The notes under the pieces are model-generated. The model did no database searches. It was not told the origin of the DNA and saw only the letters and a list, made by a program, of their open reading frames with translations. From positions 496,001 through 560,000 of the forward strand of contig NZ_CP019603.1 of assembly GCF_001661675.2 (NCBI RefSeq): a stretch of DNA of 64,000 nt, given 5' to 3'. The first letter of the stretch is position 1; each line of letters opens with the position of its first letter. A program made the translations under genes and the position numbers. Positions 16,492 through 25,009 of this stretch are shown here, piece by piece. This stretch comes from Croceicoccus marinus (GTDB taxonomy: Bacteria; Pseudomonadota; Alphaproteobacteria; Sphingomonadales; Sphingomonadaceae).

Positions 16492-17700
16492 ATGGATATC
16501 GAACTGAGCCCCCAGGAAACCGAGTTCCGGGACGAGGTGCGCGCATTCCTGGCCGAAAACCTGACCGACCGGATCCGCGACGGCGCCTCGTCCTCTCCCA
16601 CCGTGTTCGTCGAGCCGGAGATCGGGCAGGACTGGAACGCGGTGCTGAACGAACGCGGCTGGCTGTCGTATCAGTGGCCTAAGGACGTCGGCGGCACCGG
16701 CTGGACGCCCACGCAGCGCTATATCTTCGAAAAGGAATGCGCGCTGGCGGGTGCGCCCAACCTGACCGTGCTGGGGCTGAAGCTGGTCGCGCCGGTGATC
16801 TTCAATTTCGGCACCGAGGAGCAGAAGGCGAAATACCTGCCGCGCATCCTGTCGGGCGAGGATTACTGGTGCCAGGGCTTTTCCGAACCCAATGCGGGAT
16901 CGGACCTCGCCTCGCTGCAGACGCGCGCGGTGAGGGAGGGGGACAAGTACATCCTCAACGGATCGAAGATCTGGACCACCCACGCGCATTGGGCGAACCG
17001 CATGTTCGTGCTGGCCCGCACCGATCCCGACGTGAAGAAGCAGGCGGGGATCAGCTTCCTGCTGGTCGACCTCGACCAGCCGGGCATCTCGGTGCGCCCG
17101 ATCCTGAACCTGGCGGGCGACCACGAGGTCAACCAGGTCTTCATGGAAAACGTCGAGGTTCCCGCCAGCGACCTGGTGGGCGAGGAAGGGCAGGGCTGGG
17201 CCATCGCCAAGTTCCTGCTCGAGAACGAGCGCGGCGGTTCGTGCCATGCGCCCAAGCTGTCCTATGACCTCGACCAGCTGCAGGAACTGGCGCGCGACAT
17301 GTCGGACGGCAATGGCGGCAGGCTGGCGGACGACCGCGACTGGCGCCGCCGGGTCGCCGGGCTGAAGCTTGAGGCGCAGTCGCTGGAGATGATCGAGCTG
17401 AAGATCCTGTCGCGCATCGCGCGCGGCGAGAATCCGGGCCCGCTTACCTCGCTGACAAAGCTGATCGCGTCGAACCTGCGGCAGGACATCGACCTGCTGG
17501 CCGTCGACCTGTTCGGCCCCGCCGGGCTGCAACTGCCGACCGCGCGGCCGCTGTACGGCGACAATGCGCCGCCGGCCTTCATCTGCCCCAAGGCGCAGGT
17601 CGCCTCGGCGCGCTATCTCAACAGCAGGGCGTGGACGATCTTCGGAGGCACCGACGAAGTGCAGAAGACGATCATCGCCAAGACCGTACTGGGTCTTTGA
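16492..17700 (+). CDS. Acyl-CoA dehydrogenase
   Basis: 402-residue flavoenzyme for alpha,beta-desaturation of an acyl-CoA. Motifs: WCQGFSEPNAGSDLASLQTRA, IWTTHAHWA and the C-terminal FGGTDEVQKTIIAKTVLGL. The position that is Glu in short- and medium-chain ACADs (YEGT) is Gly here, so the base must lie elsewhere or in a partner subunit. The ATG at 16492 begins MDIELSPQETEF, one base after the thiolase stop. In the DUF35-thiolase operon; possible heteromer with the short ACAD at 12770. Confidence 0.92.
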   Translation: MDIELSPQETEFRDEVRAFLAENLTDRIRDGASSSPTVFVEPEIGQDWNAVLNERGWLSYQWPKDVGGTGWTPTQRYIFEKECALAGAPNLTVLGLKLVAPVIFNFGTEEQKAKYLPRILSGEDYWCQGFSEPNAGSDLASLQTRAVREGDKYILNGSKIWTTHAHWANRMFVLARTDPDVKKQAGISFLLVDLDQPGISVRPILNLAGDHEVNQVFMENVEVPASDLVGEEGQGWAIAKFLLENERGGSCHAPKLSYDLDQLQELARDMSDGNGGRLADDRDWRRRVAGLKLEAQSLEMIELKILSRIARGENPGPLTSLTKLIASNLRQDIDLLAVDLFGPAGLQLPTARPLYGDNAPPAFICPKAQVASARYLNSRAWTIFGGTDEVQKTIIAKTVLGL

Positions 17701-17730
17701 GGGACCCATGACAAAACCGGAGAGTGACGC

Positions 17731-18717
17731 ATGCAATTAAGCCGTGAGGACCTGCTGGGTGCCTATCGCCGGATGAAGACGATCCGCGATTTCGAGGAGC
17801 TTTTGCACGAGGAGATCGCCACGGGCGAGATCGCCGGTTTCACCCATCTTTATTGCGGGCAGGAAGCCGTCGCGGTCGGCGTGTGCGAGCATCTGAGCGA
17901 CGACGACAAGATCGTGTCCACCCACCGCGGCCACGGGCATTGCCTGGCCAAGGGCTGCGACGTGACCGGCATGATGAAGGAGATCTGGGGCAGCCGCGAA
18001 GGCCTGTGCAAGGGCAAGGGCGGATCGATGCATATCGCCGACACCGACAAGGGCATGCTGGGCGCCAATGGCATCGTCGGCGCGGGCGCGCCCATCGCGG
18101 TCGGCGCGGCCATGGCGGCCAAGCTGGACGGCAAGGACAAGGACGGCAAGCTGAAGGTCGCCATCGCCTTTTCGGGCGACGGAGCCTGCAACCAGGGCAC
18201 CACGTTCGAGGCGATGAACATGGCGGTGGTGACGAACGCGCCGGCCATCTTCGTGTTCGAGAACAACCATTATTCCGAGCACACCGGCTACAAATACGCG
18301 GTCGGCACCAGCAGGGACATCGCCAGCCGGGCCGAGGCGTTCGGCATGAAAGTGTGGCGCGCCGACGGCACCGATTTCAGCGCGGTCCACGACACCATGC
18401 GCGAGGTGCTGGAACATGTCCGCGCCGGAAACGGCCCTGCCGCGGTCGAGTTCGACACCGAGCGGTTCTACGGCCATTTCGAGGGCGATCCCCAGCGCTA
18501 TCGCGGCAAGGGCGAGATGGACCGCATCCGTTCGGAGCGCGACTGCATCAAGAACTTCCGCAGGACCGTGACCGAGGCAAAGCTGCTGGAAGGCAGCGAC
18601 CTCGACAGGGTGGACGAGGAAGTGGCCAAGACCATCGCGGATGCCGTCGCCGCCGCCCGCGCGGCCGACCGGCCCACGGCAGAGGACGTCCTGACCGACG
18701 TCTATATCGATTATTGA
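17731..18717 (+). CDS. 2-oxoacid (pyruvate/acetoin-type) dehydrogenase E1 component, alpha subunit
   Basis: 328 residues, thiamine-diphosphate enzyme that decarboxylates a 2-oxoacid or acetoin-like substrate. The TPP/Mg motif runs from GDGACNQG (149-156) to ENNHYS (Asn178/179). It is first of three genes, E1-alpha, E1-beta and E2, on one strand with gaps of 18 and 13 bases. Size and the separate alpha/beta chains match PdhA/AcoA. No E3 gene is present here, so a chromosomal dihydrolipoamide dehydrogenase is presumably shared. Placed directly after an ACAD in a catabolic operon, it may handle a ring-cleavage 2-oxoacid. Confidence 0.9.
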   Translation: MQLSREDLLGAYRRMKTIRDFEELLHEEIATGEIAGFTHLYCGQEAVAVGVCEHLSDDDKIVSTHRGHGHCLAKGCDVTGMMKEIWGSREGLCKGKGGSMHIADTDKGMLGANGIVGAGAPIAVGAAMAAKLDGKDKDGKLKVAIAFSGDGACNQGTTFEAMNMAVVTNAPAIFVFENNHYSEHTGYKYAVGTSRDIASRAEAFGMKVWRADGTDFSAVHDTMREVLEHVRAGNGPAAVEFDTERFYGHFEGDPQRYRGKGEMDRIRSERDCIKNFRRTVTEAKLLEGSDLDRVDEEVAKTIADAVAAARAADRPTAEDVLTDVYIDY

Positions 18718-18735
18718 TCCGGCGGAGACGATCCA

Positions 18736-19749
18736 GTGGCAAAAATGATGTATCGCGACGCCGTTCGCAACACGATCTTCCAGGAAATGAAACGCGACGA
18801 CAGCGTGGTCGTATTGGGCGAGGATGTCGTCGGCGGCATGGGCACCGATGGCGGGCCCGAGGCCATCGGCGGGATCTGGTCGACCAGCACCGGCCTGTTC
18901 GCCGAATTCGGCGCGGACCGGGTGATCGACACGCCCATATCGGAAAGCGCCATCGTCGGCGCGGCGGGCGGACTTGCGCTTTCGGGCAAGCGACCGATCG
19001 CCGAGCTGATGTTCGCCGACTTCATCGGGGTCAGCCTCGACCAGATCTGGAACCAGATCGCCAAGTTCCGCTACATGTTCGGCGGCAAGTCGCGCTGTCC
19101 CGCGATCATCCGCATGGTCTATGGCGCGGGCTATAACGCCGCCGCGCAGCACAGCCAGAGCCCGCACGCGATCCTGACCGGCATGCCGGGGCTGAAGGTG
19201 GTGATGCCGACCACCCCCGCCGATGTCGCGGGCCTGCTGCGGCAGGCGATCCGCACCGACGATCCCGTCATCTTCATGGAGCACAAGGCGCTTTACGGCG
19301 TGCAGGGCGAGGTGCCGGACGATCCGGATTTCACCATCCCCTTTGGCCATGCCCGCCTGACCCGCGCGGGCGAGGACGTGACCATCGTCGCCACCGGCAT
19401 GATGGTCGGCATGGCCGAACAGGCCGCCGACACGCTGGCCGAGGATGGCATCGGGGCCGACGTGATCGACCTGCGATCGACCAGCCCGCTGGACGAGGAG
19501 GCGATCCTGGATTCGGTCGAAGTCACCGGCCGCCTGGTCGTGGTGGACGAGGCGCCGCCGCGCTGCAGCCTGGCCACCGACATCGCCGCGCTGGTCGCCG
19601 AAAAGGCGTTCGCCAGCCTGAAGGCGCCGGTCCAGATGGTGACCGCCCCGCACACGCCGATCCCCTTCGCGCGCGAGCTGGAAAGCGCCTATCTTCCCAA
19701 TCCCGACAAGGTCGAGGCTGCCGTGCGCAAGGCCTTGTCCTACAACTGA
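18736..19749 (+). CDS. 2-oxoacid dehydrogenase E1 component, beta subunit
   Basis: 337 residues starting with GTG eight bases after GGCGGAG. Transketolase pyrimidine domain (ALNEEL-equivalent near the N-terminus, VLGEDVVGGMGTDGG, TPISESAIVGAAGG) followed by the C-terminal transketolase domain (VIDLRSTSPLDEEAI, VDEAPPRCSLATDIAALV). Forms the E1 heterotetramer with the upstream alpha chain. Substrate unassigned. Confidence 0.92.
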   Translation: MAKMMYRDAVRNTIFQEMKRDDSVVVLGEDVVGGMGTDGGPEAIGGIWSTSTGLFAEFGADRVIDTPISESAIVGAAGGLALSGKRPIAELMFADFIGVSLDQIWNQIAKFRYMFGGKSRCPAIIRMVYGAGYNAAAQHSQSPHAILTGMPGLKVVMPTTPADVAGLLRQAIRTDDPVIFMEHKALYGVQGEVPDDPDFTIPFGHARLTRAGEDVTIVATGMMVGMAEQAADTLAEDGIGADVIDLRSTSPLDEEAILDSVEVTGRLVVVDEAPPRCSLATDIAALVAEKAFASLKAPVQMVTAPHTPIPFARELESAYLPNPDKVEAAVRKALSYN

Positions 19750-19762
19750 GGAGGCGCGAGAC

Positions 19763-21199
19763 ATGGGAAAGATCCGTGCCTTTACGATGCCGAAATGGGG
19801 CATCGAAATGACCGAGGGAACCGTCGCCGAATGGAAATTCGCCGAGGGTGACAGCTTTAGCCGGGGCGAGCTGATCTGCCTGATCGAGACCGCCAAGATC
19901 ACCAACGAGGTCGAGGCCGAATATGATGCGACCGTGCGCCGCATCGTGGTCGCGGACGGGGGCGAGGCGGAGCCGGTCGGCGCGCTGCTGGCGGTGTTCG
20001 ACGACGGTTCGGCCAGCGACGAGGAAATCGACGCGTTCGTCGCGAACTTCAAGCCCGCCCAGGGCGGCGTGGCCGAGGGGCGCGAGAAGAAGCAGCAGGC
20101 CAAGCCCAAGGAAGCGGCAATCGAGGGCGAAAGCGACAAGCCCAAAGCCATCACCATCGACACCAACCGCCCGATCAGCCCCGAGGCCAGGCGGCTGGCC
20201 GAGGCCGAGGGCGTCGACATCGCCGATATCGAGGGATCGGGCAGGGGAGGGCGCATCACCTTCCAGGACGTGCAGCAGGCGCTGCGCGGCCCCGCCAGCC
20301 CCAGCCTGAAGGGCACCACCGTTCTGCCCGGGGAAGACGGCGCGTTCGCATCCCCGCTGGCGCGGCGCATCGCGGCGATCCACGGCATCGACCTGAACGG
20401 CGTTTCGGGCACGGGTGCGCGCGGGCGCATTTCGAAGAAGGACGTGCTGGCGAAGGTTCCGCAGGACACGGGTTCCGCGGCGCCGGCGCCGGGCGCGCCC
20501 TTCGTGCCGGTGGCGAACGAGCCCGACATCCAGCCCTTCGACAAGATCCGCAAGGTGGTGGCCAAACGCCTGACCGCGGCCAAGCAGGACATTCCGCATT
20601 TCTACCTGCGGATCAGCGTCAATGCCGACGCCTTGCTGGCGGTGCGCAAGACCGCGAACATGGTGCTGGGGACGAAGGCGTCAGTCAACGATTTCATCGT
20701 CATGGCCAGTGCCAAGGCGCTGGCGAGGCACCGCGACGTCAACGTGCAGCTTCACGGCGAGGAGATCCACAGCTTCCCCCACGCCGATATCTCCGTCGCG
20801 GTGGCGAGCCCCAAGGGCCTCGTCACCCCCATCGTGCGGCAGGCCGACCGGATGCGGATCGACCAGATCGCCAGCGCGACGAGGGGCCTGATCGACAAGG
20901 CCAAGGAAGGGCGTCTGGGGTACGAGGACATGGACGGCGGGACTTTTACCGTCTCAAACCTCGGCATGTTCGGGATCGACAATTTCGACGCCATCATCAA
21001 CCCGCCGCAGGGCGCGATCCTGGCCGTGGGCGCTGCCGAGCGCAGGCTGGTCGAGGACGAGCGCGGCGAGGCGGTCTTTGCCACGATGATCCCGATGACC
21101 CTGTCGGTCGACCACCGCGCCATCGACGGGGCGGCGGGCGCGCAGTTCCTGCAGACGCTGAAAACCCTGATGGAAGATCCCGAGCAGCTTTTCGCCTGA
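19763..21199 (+). CDS. Dihydrolipoamide acyltransferase (E2) with two E3-binding domains
   Basis: 478 residues. N-terminal lipoyl domain with target Lys45 in IETAKITNEVEAE. Then two successive peripheral-subunit-binding domains: about residues 135-175 (SPEARRLAEAEGV) and about 195-235 (SPLARRIAAIHGI). The acyltransferase core ends with DHRAIDGAAGAQFL, holding the catalytic His-xxx-Asp-Gly. One lipoyl domain and two binding domains is less usual. It accepts the acyl group formed by the upstream E1 pair and passes it to CoA. Confidence 0.92.
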   Translation: MGKIRAFTMPKWGIEMTEGTVAEWKFAEGDSFSRGELICLIETAKITNEVEAEYDATVRRIVVADGGEAEPVGALLAVFDDGSASDEEIDAFVANFKPAQGGVAEGREKKQQAKPKEAAIEGESDKPKAITIDTNRPISPEARRLAEAEGVDIADIEGSGRGGRITFQDVQQALRGPASPSLKGTTVLPGEDGAFASPLARRIAAIHGIDLNGVSGTGARGRISKKDVLAKVPQDTGSAAPAPGAPFVPVANEPDIQPFDKIRKVVAKRLTAAKQDIPHFYLRISVNADALLAVRKTANMVLGTKASVNDFIVMASAKALARHRDVNVQLHGEEIHSFPHADISVAVASPKGLVTPIVRQADRMRIDQIASATRGLIDKAKEGRLGYEDMDGGTFTVSNLGMFGIDNFDAIINPPQGAILAVGAAERRLVEDERGEAVFATMIPMTLSVDHRAIDGAAGAQFLQTLKTLMEDPEQLFA

Positions 21200-21237
21200 C
21201 CGCATCACCCTGACCCGCATAACAAGGAGAGGATTTC

Positions 21238-21774
21238 ATGCCGAAAGCAGGCACGATCGCGGCGCTGGGCCCGGTCATCCAGCAGGCCTATCTGCCGCGT
21301 GATTTCGATGCGGCGCTTGAATACTGGACCGAAACCATGGGCGTGGGCCCGTTCTTCCTTTTGGAGAACATCCGGCTGGGCGAGATGAAATACATGGGCG
21401 AGCCCAGCAACGCCGAATTCAGCGTCGCCATCGCCTATTGGAACGACATCCAGATCGAGCTGGTGCGCCCCGACAATGACGCGCCCGCGCATTACACCGG
21501 CAAGTATGCGATCCACGAGGGCATGCACCACACCTGCCAGTTCGTCGAGGACATCGAGGAAGTGCGCAAGGTGCTGCAGGACGCTGGCGCGACCATCGTG
21601 GTCGAGGGGAACGTGGGCGAGGACGGGCGCGTGATCTATGCCGATCCCGGCTATGGCCCCGGCGGCATCTGCGAATTCGTCCAGCTGGGGGCGGGCGGCC
21701 CGGAGCTGTTCGCGATGATGAAGCAGGCCGCCGCCGAATGGGACGGCAGCGACCCGGTTCGGAAACTGGGCTAG
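21238..21774 (+). CDS. VOC (glyoxalase/bleomycin resistance) superfamily protein
   Basis: 178 residues after AAGGAGAGG. It has the two beta-alpha-beta3 modules of a vicinal-oxygen-chelate fold: AALEYWTETMGVGPFF in the first, HHTCQFVEDIEEV and YADPGYGPGG in the second. Metal-site candidates are the His pair in MHHTCQF and the Glu of GGICEFVQ. Similar proteins occur near steroid and aromatic CoA pathways as isomerases/epimerases or lactoylglutathione-lyase relatives; the reaction is not known. Last gene of the E1/E2 operon; its TAG shares CTAG with the convergent kinase gene. Confidence 0.82.
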   Translation: MPKAGTIAALGPVIQQAYLPRDFDAALEYWTETMGVGPFFLLENIRLGEMKYMGEPSNAEFSVAIAYWNDIQIELVRPDNDAPAHYTGKYAIHEGMHHTCQFVEDIEEVRKVLQDAGATIVVEGNVGEDGRVIYADPGYGPGGICEFVQLGAGGPELFAMMKQAAAEWDGSDPVRKLG

Positions 21775-22835
21775 CTACAGCGCTCCATCGCCTCTGCCGC
21801 CAGTGCGGCGAGGCGGGGGAAGTCCTTGGCCCTCTCGCGCGCCTGCGCATTGGCGGCGGTGCCGCGGATCACCCGGCCCTTGATGCCGTGGAAGATCGCT
21901 GCCAGCCGGAAGAAGTTGAACGCGATGTAGAAATCCCAGTTGGGGATGCCGTCGCGCCCCATGCGGCGGCAATAGGCGGCGACATAGTCGTCCTCTGACG
22001 GAATGTTCAGCGCCGCAAGGTCCGCGCCTTGAAGCCCCGCCACGATGTCGGGCGGCATGCGGTACATCATCGCGTGATAGGCGAAATCGGCCAGCGGATG
22101 GCCCAGGGTCGACAGCTCCCAGTCCAGCACGGCCAGCACGCGCGGCTCTGTCGGGTGGAAGATCATGTTGTCGCAGCGGAAATCGCCGTGGACGACCGAA
22201 GTCTCGTCGCCATCGGGGATGTTTTCGGGCAGCCATGCGACCAGCCGGTCCATGTTCGGATCGCGGCCCGCTTCCTCGTCGGCAAGATACTGTTTCGACC
22301 AGCGGCCGATCTGGCGCGCGAAATAATTGCCGGGCTTGCCGTAATCGCCAAGGCCCACCGCTTCGTAATCGACGCCGTGCAGCGCGGCCATGGTCGCGTT
22401 CATCGCATCGAAATAGGCAGGGCGGTCGGCATCGGACACATCGGGTAGGCGCGCGTCCCAGAAGATGCGCCCCTCGACCATGTCCATGACGAAGAACCAG
22501 GTCCCGATTACATCCTCGTCGGTGCAGACGCCGAAGACGCGCGGTACCGGGAAACCTGCCTTGCCCAGGCCGGTCATGACCTTCGCCTCGCGCTCCACCG
22601 CATGCGCGCCCTTCAGCAGCTCGCCCGGCGGCTTGCGGCGCAGGACGTAGCTGCGGCCGGGCGTCGTCAGGCGATAGGTCGGGTTCGACTGGCCGCCCTT
22701 GAACTGCGCGATGGCGATGGGGCCAGCGAAATCCTCGACATGGGCCTCCATCCAGCGGGTCAGCGCGGCAAGGTCGATCTCATAGCCATCGCGCACCGGG
22801 GTAGTGCCGGTATTGGCCTCGGCGATGTCGCTCAT
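21771..22835 (-). CDS. APH-family phosphotransferase (LvaA/ACAD10-type hydroxyacyl-CoA kinase candidate)
   Basis: 354-residue kinase-fold protein. The Brenner-type catalytic motif is VVHGDFRCDNMIF and the metal motif is VLDWELSTLG; a phosphate-binding segment FKGGQSNPTYRL lies near residue 45. In Pseudomonas putida, LvaA of this family phosphorylates 4-hydroxyacyl-CoA and an ACAD-like partner removes the phosphate (family knowledge). Here the partner-type ACAD lies directly upstream with ATGA overlap, so the same two-step dehydration is likely (inference). True aminoglycoside resistance is unlikely. The ATG at 22835 is chosen for that overlap. Confidence 0.85.
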   Translation of the reverse strand: MSDIAEANTGTTPVRDGYEIDLAALTRWMEAHVEDFAGPIAIAQFKGGQSNPTYRLTTPGRSYVLRRKPPGELLKGAHAVEREAKVMTGLGKAGFPVPRVFGVCTDEDVIGTWFFVMDMVEGRIFWDARLPDVSDADRPAYFDAMNATMAALHGVDYEAVGLGDYGKPGNYFARQIGRWSKQYLADEEAGRDPNMDRLVAWLPENIPDGDETSVVHGDFRCDNMIFHPTEPRVLAVLDWELSTLGHPLADFAYHAMMYRMPPDIVAGLQGADLAALNIPSEDDYVAAYCRRMGRDGIPNWDFYIAFNFFRLAAIFHGIKGRVIRGTAANAQARERAKDFPRLAALAAEAMERCS

Positions 22836-24043
22836 TGCTCGGCTTTCCATGCCTTTTTCAGCTTCTTGGCCAGCGACCATTTGTGCACCTCGGTCGGGCC
22901 GTCATAGATGCGGAAGGCGCGGATCTCGCGGAATACCTGCTCGACGATGGTGCGGTCGGTGACGCCGGTGCCGCCCATCACCTGCACGCAATTGTCGGCG
23001 ATCCGCATCAACAGATCCGCCACCGCCACCTTGGTCATCGAGCTTTCGGTTGTGCCCAGATCCCCGGTGTCGAGCACCGAGGCGCACCAGTATACCATCA
23101 GCTCGGCCTGTTTGAGGTCGATCCAGTTCTGCGCCAGCATGAAGCCCACACCCTCGTGGTCGATCAGCTGCTTGCGGAACGCCTCGCGCCTGCAGGCATA
23201 GTCGACCGCGATTTCCTGCGCCCTGATGCACGCCCCCAGCCAGCGCATGCAATGCGACAGGCGGGCGGGCGACAGGCGCACCTGCGCATATTTGAAGCCT
23301 TCGCCCGCCTCGCCCAGCATCTGGTCGGCGGGGACGCGCAAATTGTCGATGGTGATGGTCGCGTGGCCGCCGGGCATCGAATTGTCGATGGTGTTGGGCA
23401 CCTCGTCGATGCGGATCGCGGGGTCGGGCAGGTCGACCAGGAACATGCAGGCGCCTTCGGCGCCTTCCTCTTCCGACCGGGCCATGATGATGCCGACCCT
23501 GGCCCCTTGCGCGCCGGTGATGAAGGTCTTGCGCCCGTTGACGACCCAATGGTTGCCGTCACGGCGGCAGATCGTCTTCATCATCGAGGGATCGGACCCC
23601 GCGCCGCCCCAGTCGGCCGGTTCGGTCATGAAGAACGCGCTGCGCGCATCGCCCGACACCAGCTGGCCGAGGAAGCGTTCCTTCAGGAAATCGGAACCGA
23701 CATGGCCGAGCAGGTACATGTTGCCCTCGTCCGGGGCCATGGTGTTGCAGGCCAGCGGACCCAGCGGCGACAGCCCGCTGCGGATCAGAACATATGCCGT
23801 GTCCACCTGCGACAGGTGCGATCCGTCCTCCATGATATGCGGCGTCATCACGCCTGCCTCGCGCGCAAGGCCGCGCATCTCGTGCAGCAGTTCCTCGGTC
23901 GGGCCGCCGTGATGGTCGCGGCGCTTGTCGCTTTCGTAGGGCGCGATCTTCTCGCGCACGAAACGTTCGACCTTGTCGCCAATTTCCCGCGCGCGTTCGG
24001 TGACGCCGAAGAATTCGTGCTGCGCCGTGCCTGTCACCGTCAC
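22832..24043 (-). CDS. Acyl-CoA dehydrogenase family protein, ACAD10/LvaC type
   Basis: 403 residues starting at a GTG that overlaps the stop of the NTF2 gene (GTGA). Family features: FFMTEPADWGGAGSDPSMM in the substrate region, VMGGTGVTDRTIVEQVFREI, and near the C-terminus IYDGPTEVHKWSLAKK, typical of ACAD10/11-like proteins. Together with the downstream kinase it may convert a 4- (or 3-) hydroxyacyl-CoA to the enoyl-CoA through a phosphorylated intermediate, or act as an ordinary dehydrogenase. In a three-gene, fully overlapping operon (NTF2, ACAD, kinase). Confidence 0.9.
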   Translation of the reverse strand: MTVTGTAQHEFFGVTERAREIGDKVERFVREKIAPYESDKRRDHHGGPTEELLHEMRGLAREAGVMTPHIMEDGSHLSQVDTAYVLIRSGLSPLGPLACNTMAPDEGNMYLLGHVGSDFLKERFLGQLVSGDARSAFFMTEPADWGGAGSDPSMMKTICRRDGNHWVVNGRKTFITGAQGARVGIIMARSEEEGAEGACMFLVDLPDPAIRIDEVPNTIDNSMPGGHATITIDNLRVPADQMLGEAGEGFKYAQVRLSPARLSHCMRWLGACIRAQEIAVDYACRREAFRKQLIDHEGVGFMLAQNWIDLKQAELMVYWCASVLDTGDLGTTESSMTKVAVADLLMRIADNCVQVMGGTGVTDRTIVEQVFREIRAFRIYDGPTEVHKWSLAKKLKKAWKAEQ

Positions 24044-24438
24044 GATCCGCTGAACGCCGCGGCTGCCGCCCGCACCGGGGCGGGGTCGTAGTAGAACGGC
24101 TTGATCTCGGCCACCTTGCCGCCCTCGAAGCGGAACATCTCGACCAGCTCGGCCGGTTCCAGCCCCTTGCCGTAGTGCATCTTCAATATGCAGCACGCAT
24201 GATCGCCGCCGAAGGTGCGTTCGACCATTTCCAGCGATTCCACCTGCAGCATGGCGAACACGTCGAGATACAGGTTCTTGAGCGCGTCCTTGCCGGTATG
24301 GGTCCCTTCCATCGGCAGGCCGGGTGCTTCGCTGATGACCAGGTCGTCGGTGACCATGCTGGCGACCTTGTCCCAGTCGCCCGATCCGGACGCGGCATAG
24401 AGTTCGTCGATGAAGGTGCTCATCTGCTGGGGGGTCAT
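24040..24438 (-). CDS. SnoaL-like NTF2-fold protein
   Basis: 132 residues, single NTF2/SnoaL domain (FIDELYAASGSGDWDKVASM, then VEMFRFEGGKVAEIKPFYYD). The ATG at 24438 follows GGGAGAACGG. Such proteins are small isomerases, hydrolases or ester cyclases, or non-catalytic partners. First gene of the operon with the ACAD and the kinase, with GTGA overlap to the ACAD, so it probably acts on the same CoA ester or stabilises the pair; an LvaB-like accessory role is possible but the family differs. Confidence 0.8.
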   Translation of the reverse strand: MTPQQMSTFIDELYAASGSGDWDKVASMVTDDLVISEAPGLPMEGTHTGKDALKNLYLDVFAMLQVESLEMVERTFGGDHACCILKMHYGKGLEPAELVEMFRFEGGKVAEIKPFYYDPAPVRAAAAAFSGS

Positions 24439-24584
24439 GTCCGTTCTCCCGCTCTTATTGGTGTATGATCCAGCTTCTCGCCAATTCGCGCGGCTTGCGA
24501 TAGCTATCGGTTTTAATAGCGTGAAACCCCCGCGCCCGCCCGCTAGGCAGGAAAACGAAAAAGACAGAGAGGATTGGCCCCATC

Positions 24585-24935
24585 GTGAGCGAAAGCTGGC
24601 ACCCATTGATCGCCGAGGACGAATTTCCCGAAGACGGCAAGCTGGCCGCGAAGATCGCGGGCTGGTTCGTGCTGGTCGCGAAAACCGACGAGGGGCTGCA
24701 CGCGGTGAACGACCGCTGCACGCACCAGGCGGCGCTGCTGTCGGGCGGGCGGATCCGGCGCGGGGCGGTGATGTGCCCGCTGCACGGCGCAAGGTTCGAG
24801 ATGGCGACGGGCCGCTGCATCGGCGGGACCTACCGCGACCTGCGCACCTTCGATCTGCGCACGCAGGACGGGCAGATCGAGATAAAGGTCCCCGACGAGG
24901 AACCGGGCATGGAGGAGCTTCCCGTCGAAAGCTGA
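24585..24935 (+). CDS. Rieske [2Fe-2S] ferredoxin
   Basis: 116 residues, GTG start. The cluster ligands are Cys45/His47 (CTHQ) and Cys64/His67 (CPLHGA). Size and lack of signal fit a soluble ferredoxin that feeds electrons to Rieske oxygenases. It is the only such carrier in the window, while four oxygenase alpha subunits are present, so it may serve several of them. Divergent from the NTF2-ACAD-kinase operon. An NTF2-fold gene follows 74 bases later. Confidence 0.92.
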   Translation: MSESWHPLIAEDEFPEDGKLAAKIAGWFVLVAKTDEGLHAVNDRCTHQAALLSGGRIRRGAVMCPLHGARFEMATGRCIGGTYRDLRTFDLRTQDGQIEIKVPDEEPGMEELPVES

Positions 24936-25009
24936 CGGAACAGCCAGTTTCGCGTGGCATCTGCCGCGCTACCCTTGGGACACCTGAAAAGAACCCAAGG
25001 GAGACGACG

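Noticed and set aside
17737..20592. 951-codon open frame on the minus strand
   Set aside because: It lies opposite E1-alpha, E1-beta and E2, which have clear motifs; the product has no recognisable domain.
21771..22835. Aminoglycoside resistance kinase
   Set aside because: The APH motifs are present, but the overlap with an ACAD gene and the ACAD10/LvaA-like pattern point to a CoA-ester kinase.
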